Positions 44,501-57,500 of a DNA stretch of 64,000 bases are shown here, in pieces. The translations under genes and the position numbers were made by a program. The notes below the pieces were generated by a model, which made no database searches, was not told the origin of the DNA, and saw only the letters and a list, made by a program, of their open reading frames with translations. The stretch's first letter is position 1, and each line of letters begins with the position of its first letter. Source of the DNA: Takakia lepidozioides (lineage: Eukaryota > Streptophyta > Takakiopsida > Takakiales > Takakiaceae); assembly GCA_030704615.1 (NCBI GenBank), contig CM060732.1:28313053-28377052 (forward strand), given 5' to 3'.

Positions 44501-47236
44501 GTGGTCTCATCCAGCCTGTATGGCATGGTCTCGAAGTAAATGGAAACAGCTGATATTTTCTTTGTATCTGTCTGCAGCCACCAGCAGATGCATCAGCCAG
44601 TTGTGCTGCAATCCTGAATATATTGTATATGCCCCTTGTGGCCTGAGCATGAGTGCCAAACCATGGAGGAGGTCTCGTACCTGATATCCATGAGAGAGGT
44701 GACCACCATGGGGAAGATCCAAGGCCATAATGCGCTCATGTGGCTTCAAAAGTGCAGTGTAAACATGAAAGTTGGCAGGTGAGCCGGACAGAGGCTGTAC
44801 ATTCACTGCCAGCCATCCACTCATTAAATGTCAGTATCTTACACAACATACACCTGAGCCGCAGAAAAACTATGAATTGATAACTGTGATTCAAAAGGAA
44901 AGCTCTTCATGCTCGAATTGACAAGGGGAGAGAGCAGGTTGATGTAGAAACAGGTAGAGCAATGGGAGCATAATGTGTCCACCTTCCTTCCCACATTATC
45001 GACCATTAAATTCAATGTTGGTTCTAAGGCACTTCAAACATCCAGAATCTCGAACTTAACTTAAAGATACCCAGCAAAGCTGTGACTGTACTGATGCAAG
45101 AGGGAGCTCTTACAATTAATTGCTCATGTAAGACCATAATTACAATTTCACAGTCAGAGTGCAAGGCAGGGCACACAACGGACCTCCCCACTTTTCAGGA
45201 TCCAGTCGGAAAGCTGCCAGTGCCCGCTTTTGGCACAATGATTCTGCCATATCAATGAACCTGTATTAAGGACGCCACAACAAAACACTTTCAACTAGAC
45301 ACCCAATCAAACCTATCAACTTCCGTCTCAAAACAAGAACTCCTTGTGGATCTCCTTGTGCCAGCAGAGAAAGGCTTCAACACAACACCCACCAGAATAC
45401 CGGGCAGATAGGAGGAAAAGAGGACTCACTCATTGCCACCATAGTAGCGAGCACCTGGGTAACCTTCACTATACTTGTTAGTCATAATTGACCCTACTGC
45501 CTCCATCACCGAAACTGATGTGAAGTTCTCTGAGGGAATCAGTTCAAGCCCCTGCAACATACCACCTCCCATACAAGCCATGCAACATCACCACTTTTCT
45601 GTTCCTGCAGCTGAGAGCAGATGACAACTGGAACTACTTCCTCCATCACTTCAGTGGAGGTCCAAGATATCCATTATCTCTCTTTCGGAAAAATCTCTCT
45701 CTTCATCTGACAAACCAAAATCAAAAGAAGCACCAAGTCGAGTTGCTTGGAACAGTAAGTTTTCAAATGGATGCAAGTTATCAATAAGCTTCTCTCCAAA
45801 TTAAAGGTGGTCGCACACTTGCAGGGACAAAGGTACACTCCACACCCACTGTTGGAGTACAGTGTACCTTACCCAGGGGAGCATATTTTTCATATGGAAT
45901 ACAAGAACAGCATCTAACATAGGCAGCAAGTCACTATGTAAAGTTAATGTTGGGAAAGTAAGTACCTTCCATTGGCGATTCTTCTCCATCTCTATAATAT
46001 CAGCAACCTCAGGATCGACCTCTGTCAGAGTAGCATTCAACTGCTTCGGCCACTGTCCAGAACAAGATCACAACCTCTCAAACACCCTATTCAACCCTCC
46101 CATGTCCAATGAGCCTGGTCAAGACTCTCCTACAATCAACCAACTGAGCTGCAGCTCCATTCGCAGAGAAAAGAGCAACTAAGGTTGTAACCAACATCTT
46201 GTCTCAGCCTTCAGCTATTGCTGTCGGCAAGGCATGGGGGAAGACATCTCTCTGTAATGGGACCTCTATAAATGATTAAAATGTTGCAAATCACATTGTG
46301 GGAGAAAAAATCTGTCAAAGCTTGTGTGAAGTGCACTTGGCTTCATAGCAGAGATTAGCAATTAATGGAGCTTAGCCAATTACAGTTCGCGTGTTTGGGA
46401 GCGCTTCCTCTTTCAGGAATTCAGACAGTGACCCTTGCCATACCCTTTTCAGGTGACACGCTGGCCTTCCACATTGCATAGCACTAGTATGCAGCAGCAA
46501 TGCTCGACTGATAGAATGCACACAGTTTGCATGAACCAGATCGATGACAATTTCCCCATGCAAAACAGAGAAAGTTTCTGCCTCTTCAATTCTTGGATAA
46601 GATTGGCTGCATTAGTAGCACACGTGCTTGGAGATCCTCTAGCTTCGGTCGTCGAACGATTATGGTCCAACAGGTTTATCTCATGGTTGCGTCAATGACC
46701 CCGCGCAACAATCTCTGATACTTAGAGAAAAGCAGCTGTAAGACAAAGGATGAAGGACTCACTGTGACATGTGACTTCTCTTTCTCAAACCGTGTGTACA
46801 CTTCCTCATTCGCATATGCAGTCTGCAAGACATAACATTGGGAAGGGACAAGGTTTTTACAAAAACAACCAAGAGACGACGCATCCCCTTCACAGTGTGC
46901 CTTTTCTCTGAACCGAATACAATCGTCAATAATTATATTTCCCCTCCATTTTTCCTCTCAGCCACCAATTCACAAACGCCTCCGACGTCTTAACAAGAAA
47001 ATGCAAGAAATGCATCACAGCGTCTTTGTCGGGAATCTAGATGAGGCATACAGAGGAGGAGTGGCGCGTGCTGCTGAAAACAGCAGCGGGGGGTTGCAGT
47101 GCCCTGTAAACAGCTTGCAGTTGCACCCTCGACAGGCGTCGCAGCGCCGACATTGCCATGGCCGTGTCTGCGTAAGATGGCCGCGCGCAGTAAGAGGGAG
47201 AGGAGCAAGAAGAAGCGAGGACGGGCTTGTGGCCAC
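41593..47236 (-). CDS. SHM1: Serine hydroxymethyltransferase, mitochondrial type
   Basis: It interconverts serine and glycine with tetrahydrofolate and, with glycine decarboxylase, completes photorespiratory glycine oxidation in mitochondria. Exons, reading leftwards: 46,822-46,763, 46,052-45,966, 45,551-45,430, 45,260-45,184, 44,815-44,681, 44,571-44,479, 44,158-44,066, 43,883-43,686, 43,462-43,358, about 43,180-43,116, 42,777-42,700, 42,510-42,399, 42,160-42,053 and 41,834-41,593. Phases agree. Motifs include [60 protein letters not shown], the PLP lysine in [13 protein letters not shown] (codon 43,763-43,761), [25 protein letters not shown] and the end [10 protein letters not shown]. The [15 protein letters not shown] wording is that of the mitochondrial isoform. 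A frame from 47,236 ([19 protein letters not shown]) looks like an Arg/Ser-rich transit peptide, but I could not find the splice that joins it in frame to [20 protein letters not shown]. Confidence 0.93.
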
Positions 47237-48190
47237 GCAGCTTTCAGTGCTCCAGCCTGCTGCTTCTGCTCCCTGCCACTGTCAACTGCGACCACATTCT
47301 TCGCACCATCGCCATGCCCATCCGCCATCATGCCTTTCCCGTCCACCGTCACAGTAAATTGTAAATTCACAGTCCAGAGGATGAGGATGAGGATGAGCAG
47401 GAGCATCGGCTTGCCATCCACCTTCTGCTGCTTCATCTTTTATCTCCCTCTCCCAATCCTCCAACGGGCCCACCCGCACGCAGTCCAACCGTTCCTCTCG
47501 CGTGAGGCCCACCGTCACACGACCATACAATACGGAATAATGAACCTGTTACCAAGTAACTTATGCGTGAGCACATTCACATTTCTTTGGGACACACAGA
47601 ATTTGATTGCCTTGCTCTCCGTGTTTCACTACCTATCCCCTTTCTTCAAAACAAAAAACAAAAAAGGAAATAGCCCTACCTAGTGGGTCGGTACACAAAC
47701 GTATGGATGGTGCGAGCTAGAGGGCTGTGTGCCACGTAGCAGCCTTGGGGTGAGCACACGAGGGCCGTCCATAGAGCGCAACAGTGGATAGGAAGCAATC
47801 ACAGTACCTACCTACCCACCTCACTGAGGCCCCAGTTCCGGAGTCAGCTCGAAACGACAATACGTTTGATGCAGAGAAGGGGGACGGTTATACGGAAAGG
47901 GACCCCTACCCTGAATTTGAGGACCTATTCACTGTATCTTAGGTATCTCAGTATCTCACTCTCTGGAATAAAAGCACCCGGACTTTAACGCGTGGCTGTT
48001 GACGCAAGTGAGTACATTCAAGGGGCTCTCCGAGTTTTTTGGGCCGGAAAAACTGGTATCCCCGAGCGCACATAGCGGTATTTCGAGTAGCATGCATCTC
48101 TGTTCACATAACAATTCTGACCACTACACCAGCGGAGAATAACCAACACAGAATCTTACATTCGGTTTTCCACAGTCGTTAAGTTCTTGC
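47237..48190. other. Intergenic region between SHMT and SPO11-1
   Basis: It contains the presumed SHMT promoter (minus strand) and the SPO11-1 3' UTR. A 148-codon minus-strand frame overlapping the SHMT leader is not supported. Nothing else was seen. Confidence 0.5.
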
Positions 48191-51100
48191 CTAAATGAAA
48201 GATCTGCTACGGATTTTAGATGGGATGTAACTATCTGAGAGAAAAGAGAAGGAAACGGCAGAGACAGCTTCTATTTCCAGTTTTACGCCTCGGTTCCGTA
48301 ACTCCATAAGCTTTGCCCTGGACATGAATGAAGAGTCTGTGCCAACCTTAGTATCGGAAGTGCATTCTGCTCTTACATCGCATACTTTAATTTAGATTGT
48401 TGGGCAATCTCTCCTGAAAGGCACTCAACTAATTTCTCCCGTTAGAAGCTTTTTACTGATACTAACAGACTTGGAAGTGAACGACACGCCTCGTGAGATT
48501 ATTTTTTTTGTGGTCTTCAGGTAGCAACATTTACTTCAAGTATAAACTTGTAGATCTAAATCCATGTGTCTCGGAATGTGACTCAAAGCTGGGTTTGGAA
48601 GCGTTCATACCACCAAGCAGGGGCCAAATGCTTCCAACAGCTCCTACTCAATATGGCCTCCGCTTTTCTTCTATCTATCCACATCCCAGCACAATCAATC
48701 CAATGAGCTACGATCCAGTTTCAAGACTAAATCAGTCATTTCCTGTGGATTTCATGCATGGAACTAGAACCTACCCATACCATACCACCTGTCTGCAACG
48801 AAGCTAGGCTTCAAACATCTAAACTCGGAATAGTATACCCAAAAAAAGTGGGAGAGCCGGAAGAACAATCAATTTATCTCAAAGGGCACTTCACAGAACT
48901 GTATTGATAACTCTATGAAGCACAATAGTCTCTTGGGTGGAAGGCACAGTTGAAGTCCACAATCAGTCCTCATACAATACATTAGCTTACCTCTTTTGGA
49001 GAGGGGAAGGAGACACCGGATTGGGATATGAAAATCAGAGCAGTCTGATAGAAACACCCCCAGCCAAAGGATCTCTGGTGCTGCCAAACCCTGGGCATCA
49101 TAGGCCATAGTCTGCAGTCACACAGCAGCTTCCCAGTCAACTCAAACCTCTTTGTCTCTTAGTGATGTAGCAGCTGACCTGCATGAGGCACCTCACCTTC
49201 ATGCAATGCTTGAGCTAGTGGTTCTTTGGTTTCTGTGGTTCTCCTGTGTTGTTCTACTCGCGTCCCTTTGGGCCCTTTGGGTCTGACTCAGACGTAACGC
49301 ATTTCCTTCATTGTACTCAAATCTAATTTGTTCTCTGCAATCCTTTCTGCCCACATCCCTCCACTTCACAGGCATCTTTTAAGCACATAATTATTCTCAC
49401 TTTTTGTATCAAAGTCCATGTTGCTAAACATACAATAGAAGAGTTTGAGGAGTTCGTATACCAGAGAGCCAAAGCGGTATGTAGAAAGGATGTCCAAGCC
49501 ATAGGGGTCCCCATCCATGAGACCATAGACTGGCAAATGCAGCTCATCAATCAGACGCCGCAAGAAACTGCTTCCCACAGTAACTCTCAGTAACTGTTGC
49601 GACTTGTCTCTCTACTGATTCAAAGTGAAACCTTCAGCACCAGCTCAGTGATCATTATGATGCAATCAACATTCTACATTCCATGCAGTCATAGGTGCTT
49701 GACGAGTTTTGTACAGCACAAATTTGATTTGAGAAGCTTGCCCAGTACCTTCTGGTGGCCACATCCGGATACCCTTTTCCCTGAAGGCAACTTCATGTTA
49801 GTTTACATCCAGAAATATGTTGAGACTGGGAAATAGTAAAATTTCTTGAACAAAATTTCATTTGGTCTATGCCATATTACTCACAGTGAGGAGAATGCAG
49901 CGATTTTTAATGCAAAATCTGTCATTCGCAAGCCGCTGAAAGACTGCAGGAAACAGACATACACAACACCTAAGTTGACATGTCTATGTGCATACCAGTT
50001 GCGTACCTAGCTACATATATATGATCTTTTCAGCCAAGAGGTAACAAAGCTTATTTCCCATTCAAATCCCAGGTTTTCAACTCAAAATAAGCTCATGCAT
50101 GGCTCTCGATCTTTATGCGTTTGTTGTTTTTCTATGGTGTAGAAACAAAACAATGCTCTATACATGTAAACGTGTTTTGAAATGTTGAGAACCATTCTGC
50201 AAAAGGCATACAAGGTGGAGACGTGCCCCCTTAATTTAGAGAAACATTCATCATACGTTACCCAATATTGTGGAAGACTGCCCTATTCCAATTTCAAGAT
50301 TCACACAGATTAGGTCCACCATTTGTGATCACAGCAGCAGACGATTGCCGACAAGAACTGAGCTTCTGGGAGTGTTTGGCCACATTTTACCTGTTTCTTT
50401 TTCCACAACAAGGATGTAGTCTGCACCACTGCAAATATCTTCAGAGCCTCAATATTAAGTACACTACATATAAAGGTAAGAGAGGGAGATGAGGGAGAGG
50501 AGATAGGGAGAGAGTTTCAGCAAGATACTCTCCATTTGCACACAACACAAATTGAACAAATATTAAGGTCAGAAGAGGATACAACTCACTTGGTTGGTGT
50601 GCACAGGAACAGGTAATCCCTGGAAACACAAGGAACAGGAACAAGCAACAAAAGTCAAGAAATCTGTAGCTGTCTGCTGAACCTTGCTGTCAGCCTCTTA
50701 ATTCCACTGCAAGGTAGGGACAAACTGTTACTGCCCATAAACAGAACTGTTCAGTTGAGTGGAACAATGCAAGGGCTAGCTCTCATTGGCACAATTACAG
50801 GGATATTATAGGAATCAAGGTGTCTGTGCATGGAGCCCCAGTAGTACTTAAAGCAGTCAGCATGTTACTCTGAATGTACAAGCATTCAACTGCAAGGAGC
50901 CAAACACCGTGGTATTAGTTCGTCTCGCACTGTAGTGTCATTGTGCTTGGAGCAGTTAATCCTCCTGCCTGCCTCACAGTAGCTCAGGGACCCCATGACT
51001 AACCTGCAGTTGTTACAAAAAAAGTTCCATTACAGAGAAGACCATAGCACCTTCCTCAAGGAACTTAGCTAGTTACAGACCTGAAAAGACCCCAAGTTAA

Positions 51101-52855
51101 CGCTAAATTGCACAGAATAGAATTGAAATTCTTTTTATGCATCACCTTCAACATGATAATAGATTTATGCCCCCATGCCCAGACAAAAAAACATGAGATT
51201 TAGCTGCTGGGAAAAACCACAGCAAGTTTCCAGCCTAGTTCACAGCATCGCCGAGGTCCTATGTTGGTGACCTGATACCAAAGTTTGATGAATATTTTGA
51301 ACACAAACACCCATACGTTCAGTAGATATTTTTGTCTGTGCATCCATCTGTGCCACAATGCTTGCCAGAATCATAACATCCTAGAATGTTTCGTATGTGT
51401 AATCAGCTGTCAAGAGCAGATGAAGATGATGCTTAGCTTTAGATCATATGGAGAGGTTGGCAAGTTACCCTTTGCTGACAGCCACCTGTGACAAATATAT
51501 ATCAGATTATCAGTTCTCTAGAGATTCACATCTCTGTAAATTGATTCAGGCCCTACCAACAAGGTACCAACAGTAGAAGATGATTATGCAAACCTGGGAA
51601 AGGGCAAGGAGGTTCAAGCAGATTTCAAGGGGTCCAGACGGAGCTTGTCATACTACCCAAAAACTAGGTGGACAAGACCTGGATGCACATGGTCACTTAC
51701 CACATTCAGTGAAGAACGACTGCATTGAAACCGTATGCATATGTCATTGAGCGCTTGATCAACTCTTCCTGCAGTTCTTAGTACTGACTGACATCAAAAG
51801 AATGGTTCTGGACACAGAATGTACTCATAAGACGTTGTTTGCTGTACCGTTCTGGACACAGGGCGGCGGTCACGATATTTTCTTCTTCGAAGCAAGTATA
51901 GTGTCTCCACCATCACTTCCCGGAACGTTTCTTCTGCTCCTTTTCTGGCGCCTTCTAGGCAGGGTTTTTTTTAAGCCAGGAAACAGGTGAGGGACAGAAG
52001 GGTGTGATCACCTAGCCTTGACTGTCACTCACACTTCGACAGTAAATGCATTCAGTTCATAGTTAACATTCATACAGTAAACTTACAACGATGCATGGCA
52101 TGTAAACATTACAAATTGAGGGAAAATGAATTTCTCACCTTTCAAGTTTTCAGGGTCAGTGTAGTAGACGTCTCTCTTGGAGGCATGCTTATTCTGTTGT
52201 AGCAACTTCTGTATGATTTGTAACACCCTCAACATCGCAACTGCAATTTCACCAGGATCACTGAATCACGAAGTTTCTTACGGTTTTTTTTCGCCCTGTG
52301 AGTTTCCTTAATGTAAAACGCAATTTCTTCTTCTTTCATGTCCCTACTTAATCTCACGATCTCATTCAACATAAATTGGAGGTAAAAGCCCTGTCTTACT
52401 CAGCCTGCGACCACCTCCTCTTGGATCAACCGCAATGTGCTCTTGCTTGTTGGACTTCTCAAATATGGTTGAGCTTCACCAGAATGACAACAAACTGTAG
52501 TCAGTCAAAAAATTAGAGAAGTACTAGGAAGCCGAAGCATATTCAAGGAGATGCAGCACATACAGAGACACAAACACTAGCAGACATATTATAGTTTAAG
52601 GACTGCATATGCCAGCTAAATTTCATCTTTCGCATGGCATTGCTAGATGCATAGACACTACACTCTACATATTATTTCTCTTAAGCTCACCACTTCACAT
52701 GGGCCTCTAGAAAAGTTTCACGAGGCACATATTTTGCAATACGAACGGATGGCAGGCTGCCTGTCGACAGCTCCAATAGAAGCTCCCGCACAAGTTCTGC
52801 AATTTGTGCACATGAATCCCATTGGCGAATAAGTGAAATGGATCCCTTTGGATTG
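48191..52855 (-). CDS. SPO11-1: SPO11-1 meiotic DNA double-strand-break protein (TopoVI A-like)
   Basis: SPO11-1 is the catalytic subunit that makes meiotic double-strand breaks through a tyrosyl-DNA bond. Exons, leftwards: about 52,850-52,699 (IAELVRELLLELSTGSLPS), about 52,480-52,400 (VDPRGGGRRL), 52,240-52,139 (MLRVLQIIQKLLQQNKHASK then RDVYYTDPE, catalytic Tyr at 52,166-52,161), 51,768-51,702 (VDQALNDICIRFQCSRSSLN), 51,485-51,469 (a 17-nt microexon, VAVSKG), 50,619-50,590 (GLPVPVHTNQ), about 50,447-50,391 (ADYILVVEKET), 49,943-49,885 (VFQRLANDRFCIKNRCILLT), 49,780-49,749 (GKGYPDVATR), 49,567-49,462 (FLRRLIDELHLPVYGLMDGD, PYGLDILSTYRFGSL, TOPRIM-type DGD), 49,111-48,991 (MAYDAQGLAAPEILWLG), 48,674-48,614 and 48,317-48,191 (RGVKLEIEAVS, SYIPSKIR). 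HASKRD and LVVEKETVFQRLAND match SPO11-1 rather than SPO11-2. One exon around 50.7-51.4 kb and the exact start are not resolved. Confidence 0.9.
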
Positions 52856-54551
52856 ACATACAGCACCCATCAATATGTTGCAGGCTCCATCCTCGCTCTC
52901 TATTCCCGTCCCCTCCACCCCCCCCTCCTTCCCTTGGCCTTCAGAGGACGTGATAAATCTATTTTTCTTTCTTTTCTACTCTCCCACGGGCCCCGTGGCC
53001 ATCCCGTTAACGAAGGAAATAATTCTTCTTCATCATCTTCTGTGTCTATCTTTCTTACACACATACTGTTTCTCCTCAATGGAGTCGTCAAAAGGGTGTG
53101 GACGATGAAACATTCTTCTCTCAATCTTTCACATCAGCTAAACGTGTTTTTTTCAATCATTAACTACAGAGTGTCGACCAAGAAGAATAAGTAGCATGAA
53201 ATTTGCCTGGATTTGGTAATTGCAATATGACAACTGTGAAGACTTTCCGAGTGCTCTAGCAGCTCATTTGCATAAAAACCTGATGCCCGTCCGGTCTTAC
53301 ATTGCGGTTCAGTATCTACCACGCTGTCGATTACGATTAGTAAGAGAGTGCAATTAACTAGTGGACTTCAACCAACTGCTCCATGCGTGGCTCTGGAGGT
53401 CCAAACAGTTTCCTACAATCTACCAAACATTCTGGGAGACAAAGAATTCTCTCTCCTCGATCAATCTCTGAAGCTCTCACAAATCAATTCAGGTCGTCTT
53501 CATTATTTTTGTATCACAGCACTATCCAGAGCATCCAACCCGCCCGCACCACTTCAGTACAGAAATTTAAATAAAAGAGAGTTGCAACAGAGCTGTGGAT
53601 TGCCATTTATGAGGGGCAGAATGAGTGCAGCGTTAGAAGAGCCAGCGTCCATCTCTCTCCAAGCTGTCCCGTCCGCTTGCTTGGGATGCGCTAAAGAAGG
53701 TATGGTAGCTCGATGCTCAGAGAAACTCAATGAAATTGGGAGCCCGGTATGAGGCAACTCCGTTTAATTGAGACAGTCGGAAAGTATGCCCGGACGTAAA
53801 ACTGTTTCTCAACCGCTTGACGCACCTAGCTACCGAGACTTTCTGGAGCGCCCCGACTCACAAGCCTTCGCTTCAAGCGAATCCTTCTCGCATCGCTCTG
53901 TTCGCGGCAACTTTCAACCGTGCTTGACGCCCTCTATGCCCGATAGAGCATCATTAGCAACAAGCCATCACCACATCCATGGCCTGCATATGAATTAATG
54001 GTTAGACGAAACGGCAGTCGTCTAACAACTAGATCCAACAATGGGATCCATGGACTTGTAACTATGAATGTTCGAAAGGGAAGGTCGCGAGAATAAAGTG
54101 ATTGAGCAATGAAATCCGTCGTTCGGGCTATTGTGGTTCTCACTGCTCACCTACATGGACTTCATATGGCGCAGGCAATGTAGCCATCTGAGGGAGTTAT
54201 GAGAACATCGGATCGATGCTTTGATCTTTTTGAATATTTGAGCGCTTGGAAGTACGGAGTGAGCAAATGCGTGGTATAGATGAGCGACTGCAGCGAGATT
54301 GAGCAAAGAGAAGAGCTATGGATCAGTCTATCAATTGAAAAACCATTTACTCCAGGAGAGTAAGCAATCAGATGCATGGAATGAGGTACGAAAAGGAAGG
54401 ATGAGCACATACATGGTGGAGATAGTAATGAGGACAGAGTGGACGTGACTTGAGTGAGATCACTCTCAAAATATGCAGAGGAGAAGAGGAGGAGCAAGCA
54501 AACAGCCTTATTAATGGAAAGATGAAGACGTAGAACAAAGATAGACACATC
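52856..54551. other. Divergent intergenic region, SPO11-1 and rhomboid gene
   Basis: The upstream region of both genes. A plus-strand frame of 134 codons (53,348-53,752) shows no family motif and no splice support. Nothing else was seen. Confidence 0.45.
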
Positions 54552-57500
54552 ATGCTTGCACGCTTTCTACTGGGGCACGTCAGCTTACAATACTCCTCTA
54601 CGATACCCAGCTCCTTCGCTCGCTTTGGCTCGCCTCCTGTAAATTCGTATTTTGCACCTGTGAGAGAAGTCCTCTCTCACGCTGGTCACCTGTCTCACCA
54701 ACCAGATATGCATATGCGTGTTCTTCAGGCTCGAGTTACCTCGGGATTAAGGTCTGGCAAGGCAACTACTTCACTTTTCAGAAGAGTTACAAAGGCTGGC
54801 TCAGGTACAAAGCATGATCTTGTTGTCCAAATTGAGTTGAAGTGCAGTTTTTTCTTGACTCAGCGGAATTCATATGCAATTTGTGACTTTTGTGTAACCC
54901 TCGTCGTCCATCAGTGTTACAGAGCTGACCGGACTAGGGAAAGACGGCGCCGACCAATACTTTACTGGAGCCCCCTTAGCAATTGTTGAGCTGCTGTAAA
55001 AATTGTTGTAGAACTGCTTATCAAGATGGCTTTACAGATCTTTACACTTGTGGACACTAGGATCTAAGACCTTGTACTGGAGCACGGTTTTAGCTCAACT
55101 CACGTTTGGCTCTCTTTCTGAAGGAGGGAGCCTATCTCTCTTGTCCCGACCCTACCGAACCTCTAAGGCTGCCAGAAGCATGGGAGTCCGCAATTGCACT
55201 GCATGTCTTCCAGAAATTGGCGAAATAGAGATCCAGAATGTGCGTTCGGTCAAGTGATTTAGAGAAGTACATGAGGTCATTTGGTCAATTGTCTTAGTGA
55301 TTGCTGTTGGAGAGAATTATGTCTGGAAGGACCAATGAAGAGTGAAGGTTGCAGAAAAGGTACTACCTATATTGCACAATGGGTAGGGAATGTGCTGGGA
55401 TGACTGCTGCACAAATGTAGGTGAATCAAGCTACGCAATTGTGACTAAAATAGGAGTAGGAAGTTCTATTTCACTTAGTTTAATCAAGTGTGGCAGGGTT
55501 GGATGCCCTCCACCAAAGAGGAAACAAACGATCCCTTATTGGAACTCGATCTCCATGTTAAGTGAATTATGACAAACCTCAGATCACTGTACTTGCTTCC
55601 TGATTAGTTACTATTTGTCTGTATCCAGGCATGAATATTGCAGGTCTGCAGCCATGCAAGTTTTTCACAATCACAAACACTCAGTCCATATGGGGGAAAG
55701 GAATGCCGTGGAAAGAGCTTACGAAAGAGAGAATTTGGCAACTGCCGGCGCAGTTGATGAAACAGGACATGGTTCGTGGCTACTCTAGCTTCAATCACTT
55801 CGGGCAAGCCTCCCTACTTTTTCCTCAATTAGAGTAAAAGACCACTTACCGCAGTATTTTTGTCTGAATATGCGTGTGTATAGCAACATCCATCCACACC
55901 AAGTTGATTTGCTCAAGAATCTTGGTGCCTATGACCGTGGTGTAAAAGATGGCACTGGAAATGGAGTTTGGTAGTCCTTATGTCAAAGCTAGACACCTTG
56001 GAGACAGCTACTTGCGTGTCATAAAAGAGTGTAGGGTTTAGTGTTGAAGGAACCTGATATAGAAGTTAGGAACTGTTCTGAACTTGCCCATGAACCTGAT
56101 AATCACCTTGGCTGGGAGTCTGTTCAGAATGCTCTTTAACAAGTTTGTTGGGACGGATTAACTTTGCTGCATTGGCTCCATGCCTCACATGCCTCTGCCT
56201 GCCATGTTCTTTATTCATCGTGAACCAGCGCGTTTGTTACAGGGAGGCCAAGGCTTAGGGTTGCAAGATGATGTAGTGCCAATGTAGTATGCTCAAGAGT
56301 GAGTTCTCTGTGCAGGGCCAGTGTCTCAGAAGTGGCAATGTGGGGTTTGATTGGCGCAAATTTTGCAGTGTTTCGACTTTGGCAATTTTGGGATCGACAC
56401 TTCATGATTAGGAACTTTATGGTAGAGCAATTGTCAACCACCCAACCCTTCCCTCCCCATGTATCATGCTAGGTGTGGTGGACTGGGTTGACAGAGAAAG
56501 ACAGTGAGGAAGCCAAAAAGCTACAGTTGTGTTCTCCAATAAACATTCATGTCATAGTCACCTGAAGTTAGTACTAGCTAATGGAGTTCTAGCTACTTGA
56601 GTTCCAAATTTCATCAATCACTGGTTTCCTCCTCTTTGTTCTCTGACCATTGAAATTATGAATCTTCAGGAGACACAATTGCTATGCACTATTTTTAGGC
56701 CATGGTGCTGTCGTAAAATGTTTAAGTGACAGAGTATCCTTTGACCAGTGAAACTGAATCTGGGATCCAAATTTTTAATTAAGAATATGTACCAAATGAT
56801 TTTGGACTGCTTTACCTGCAAGATACAAGCAAGTATCAGTTGATTCGTTGATGAGTGGCAGACTGCACACACTGCTGACTTACAGCATCAGTCAAGTTAG
56901 GCTGGACTACTTACTGGCTGACATGTTGGGTCTCTACTACTTTGGTAAAAAGGTACTTCCCATCGCGATTTTTCTTTGTTTCTCCAGCAAAATATTCAAG
57001 CTGTTAAAGGATTTGTATATAGGTCTGGTTGTAATTGTGGGCTGTATAGTCCCTCTTGCTTTGAGCATAGAACAGGGACGGGGCACATAGGCAGAGACTG
57101 ATACAAGGAAGACTGGAAAAACTAGTAGACTGAAAGGGTTACCGTAGGGAGAGAAAAATGCTACAAATATCTGATGCTTAAGGCTGACCTATTAGTGATT
57201 CCGCAAACAATTCCAGATTGCTGAAATGTTTGGAGGCACATACGTCCTGAATCTCTACCTGGCAGGCGCAATTGCTGGTTCATTGGGCCACTTAGTGTAT
57301 TGCACATGTCTGGTGCCCTGGCTTGAGGTAATTCCTCCTCACATCTCAAAACCAAACTGACTGATATAGATATGTTCAGACTAAGAAACAGGTTTTTCAT
57401 CAGCGAGGAATGCCTCTTAAACAAGAAGTGAAACATTGAAGCCTCTCGACTGTTTCAGTATTTGACTTTGTGCAGGTACTCTAGTAACTGCACATACCAT

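Noticed and set aside
46990-47436. 148-codon minus-strand open frame at the SHMT 5' end
   Set aside because: Low complexity and not continued in frame by SHMT exons. The shorter frame from 47,236 looks more like a transit peptide.
53348-53752. 134-codon plus-strand frame
   Set aside because: No recognised family and no supporting context; it lies in the divergent region between SPO11-1 and the rhomboid gene.
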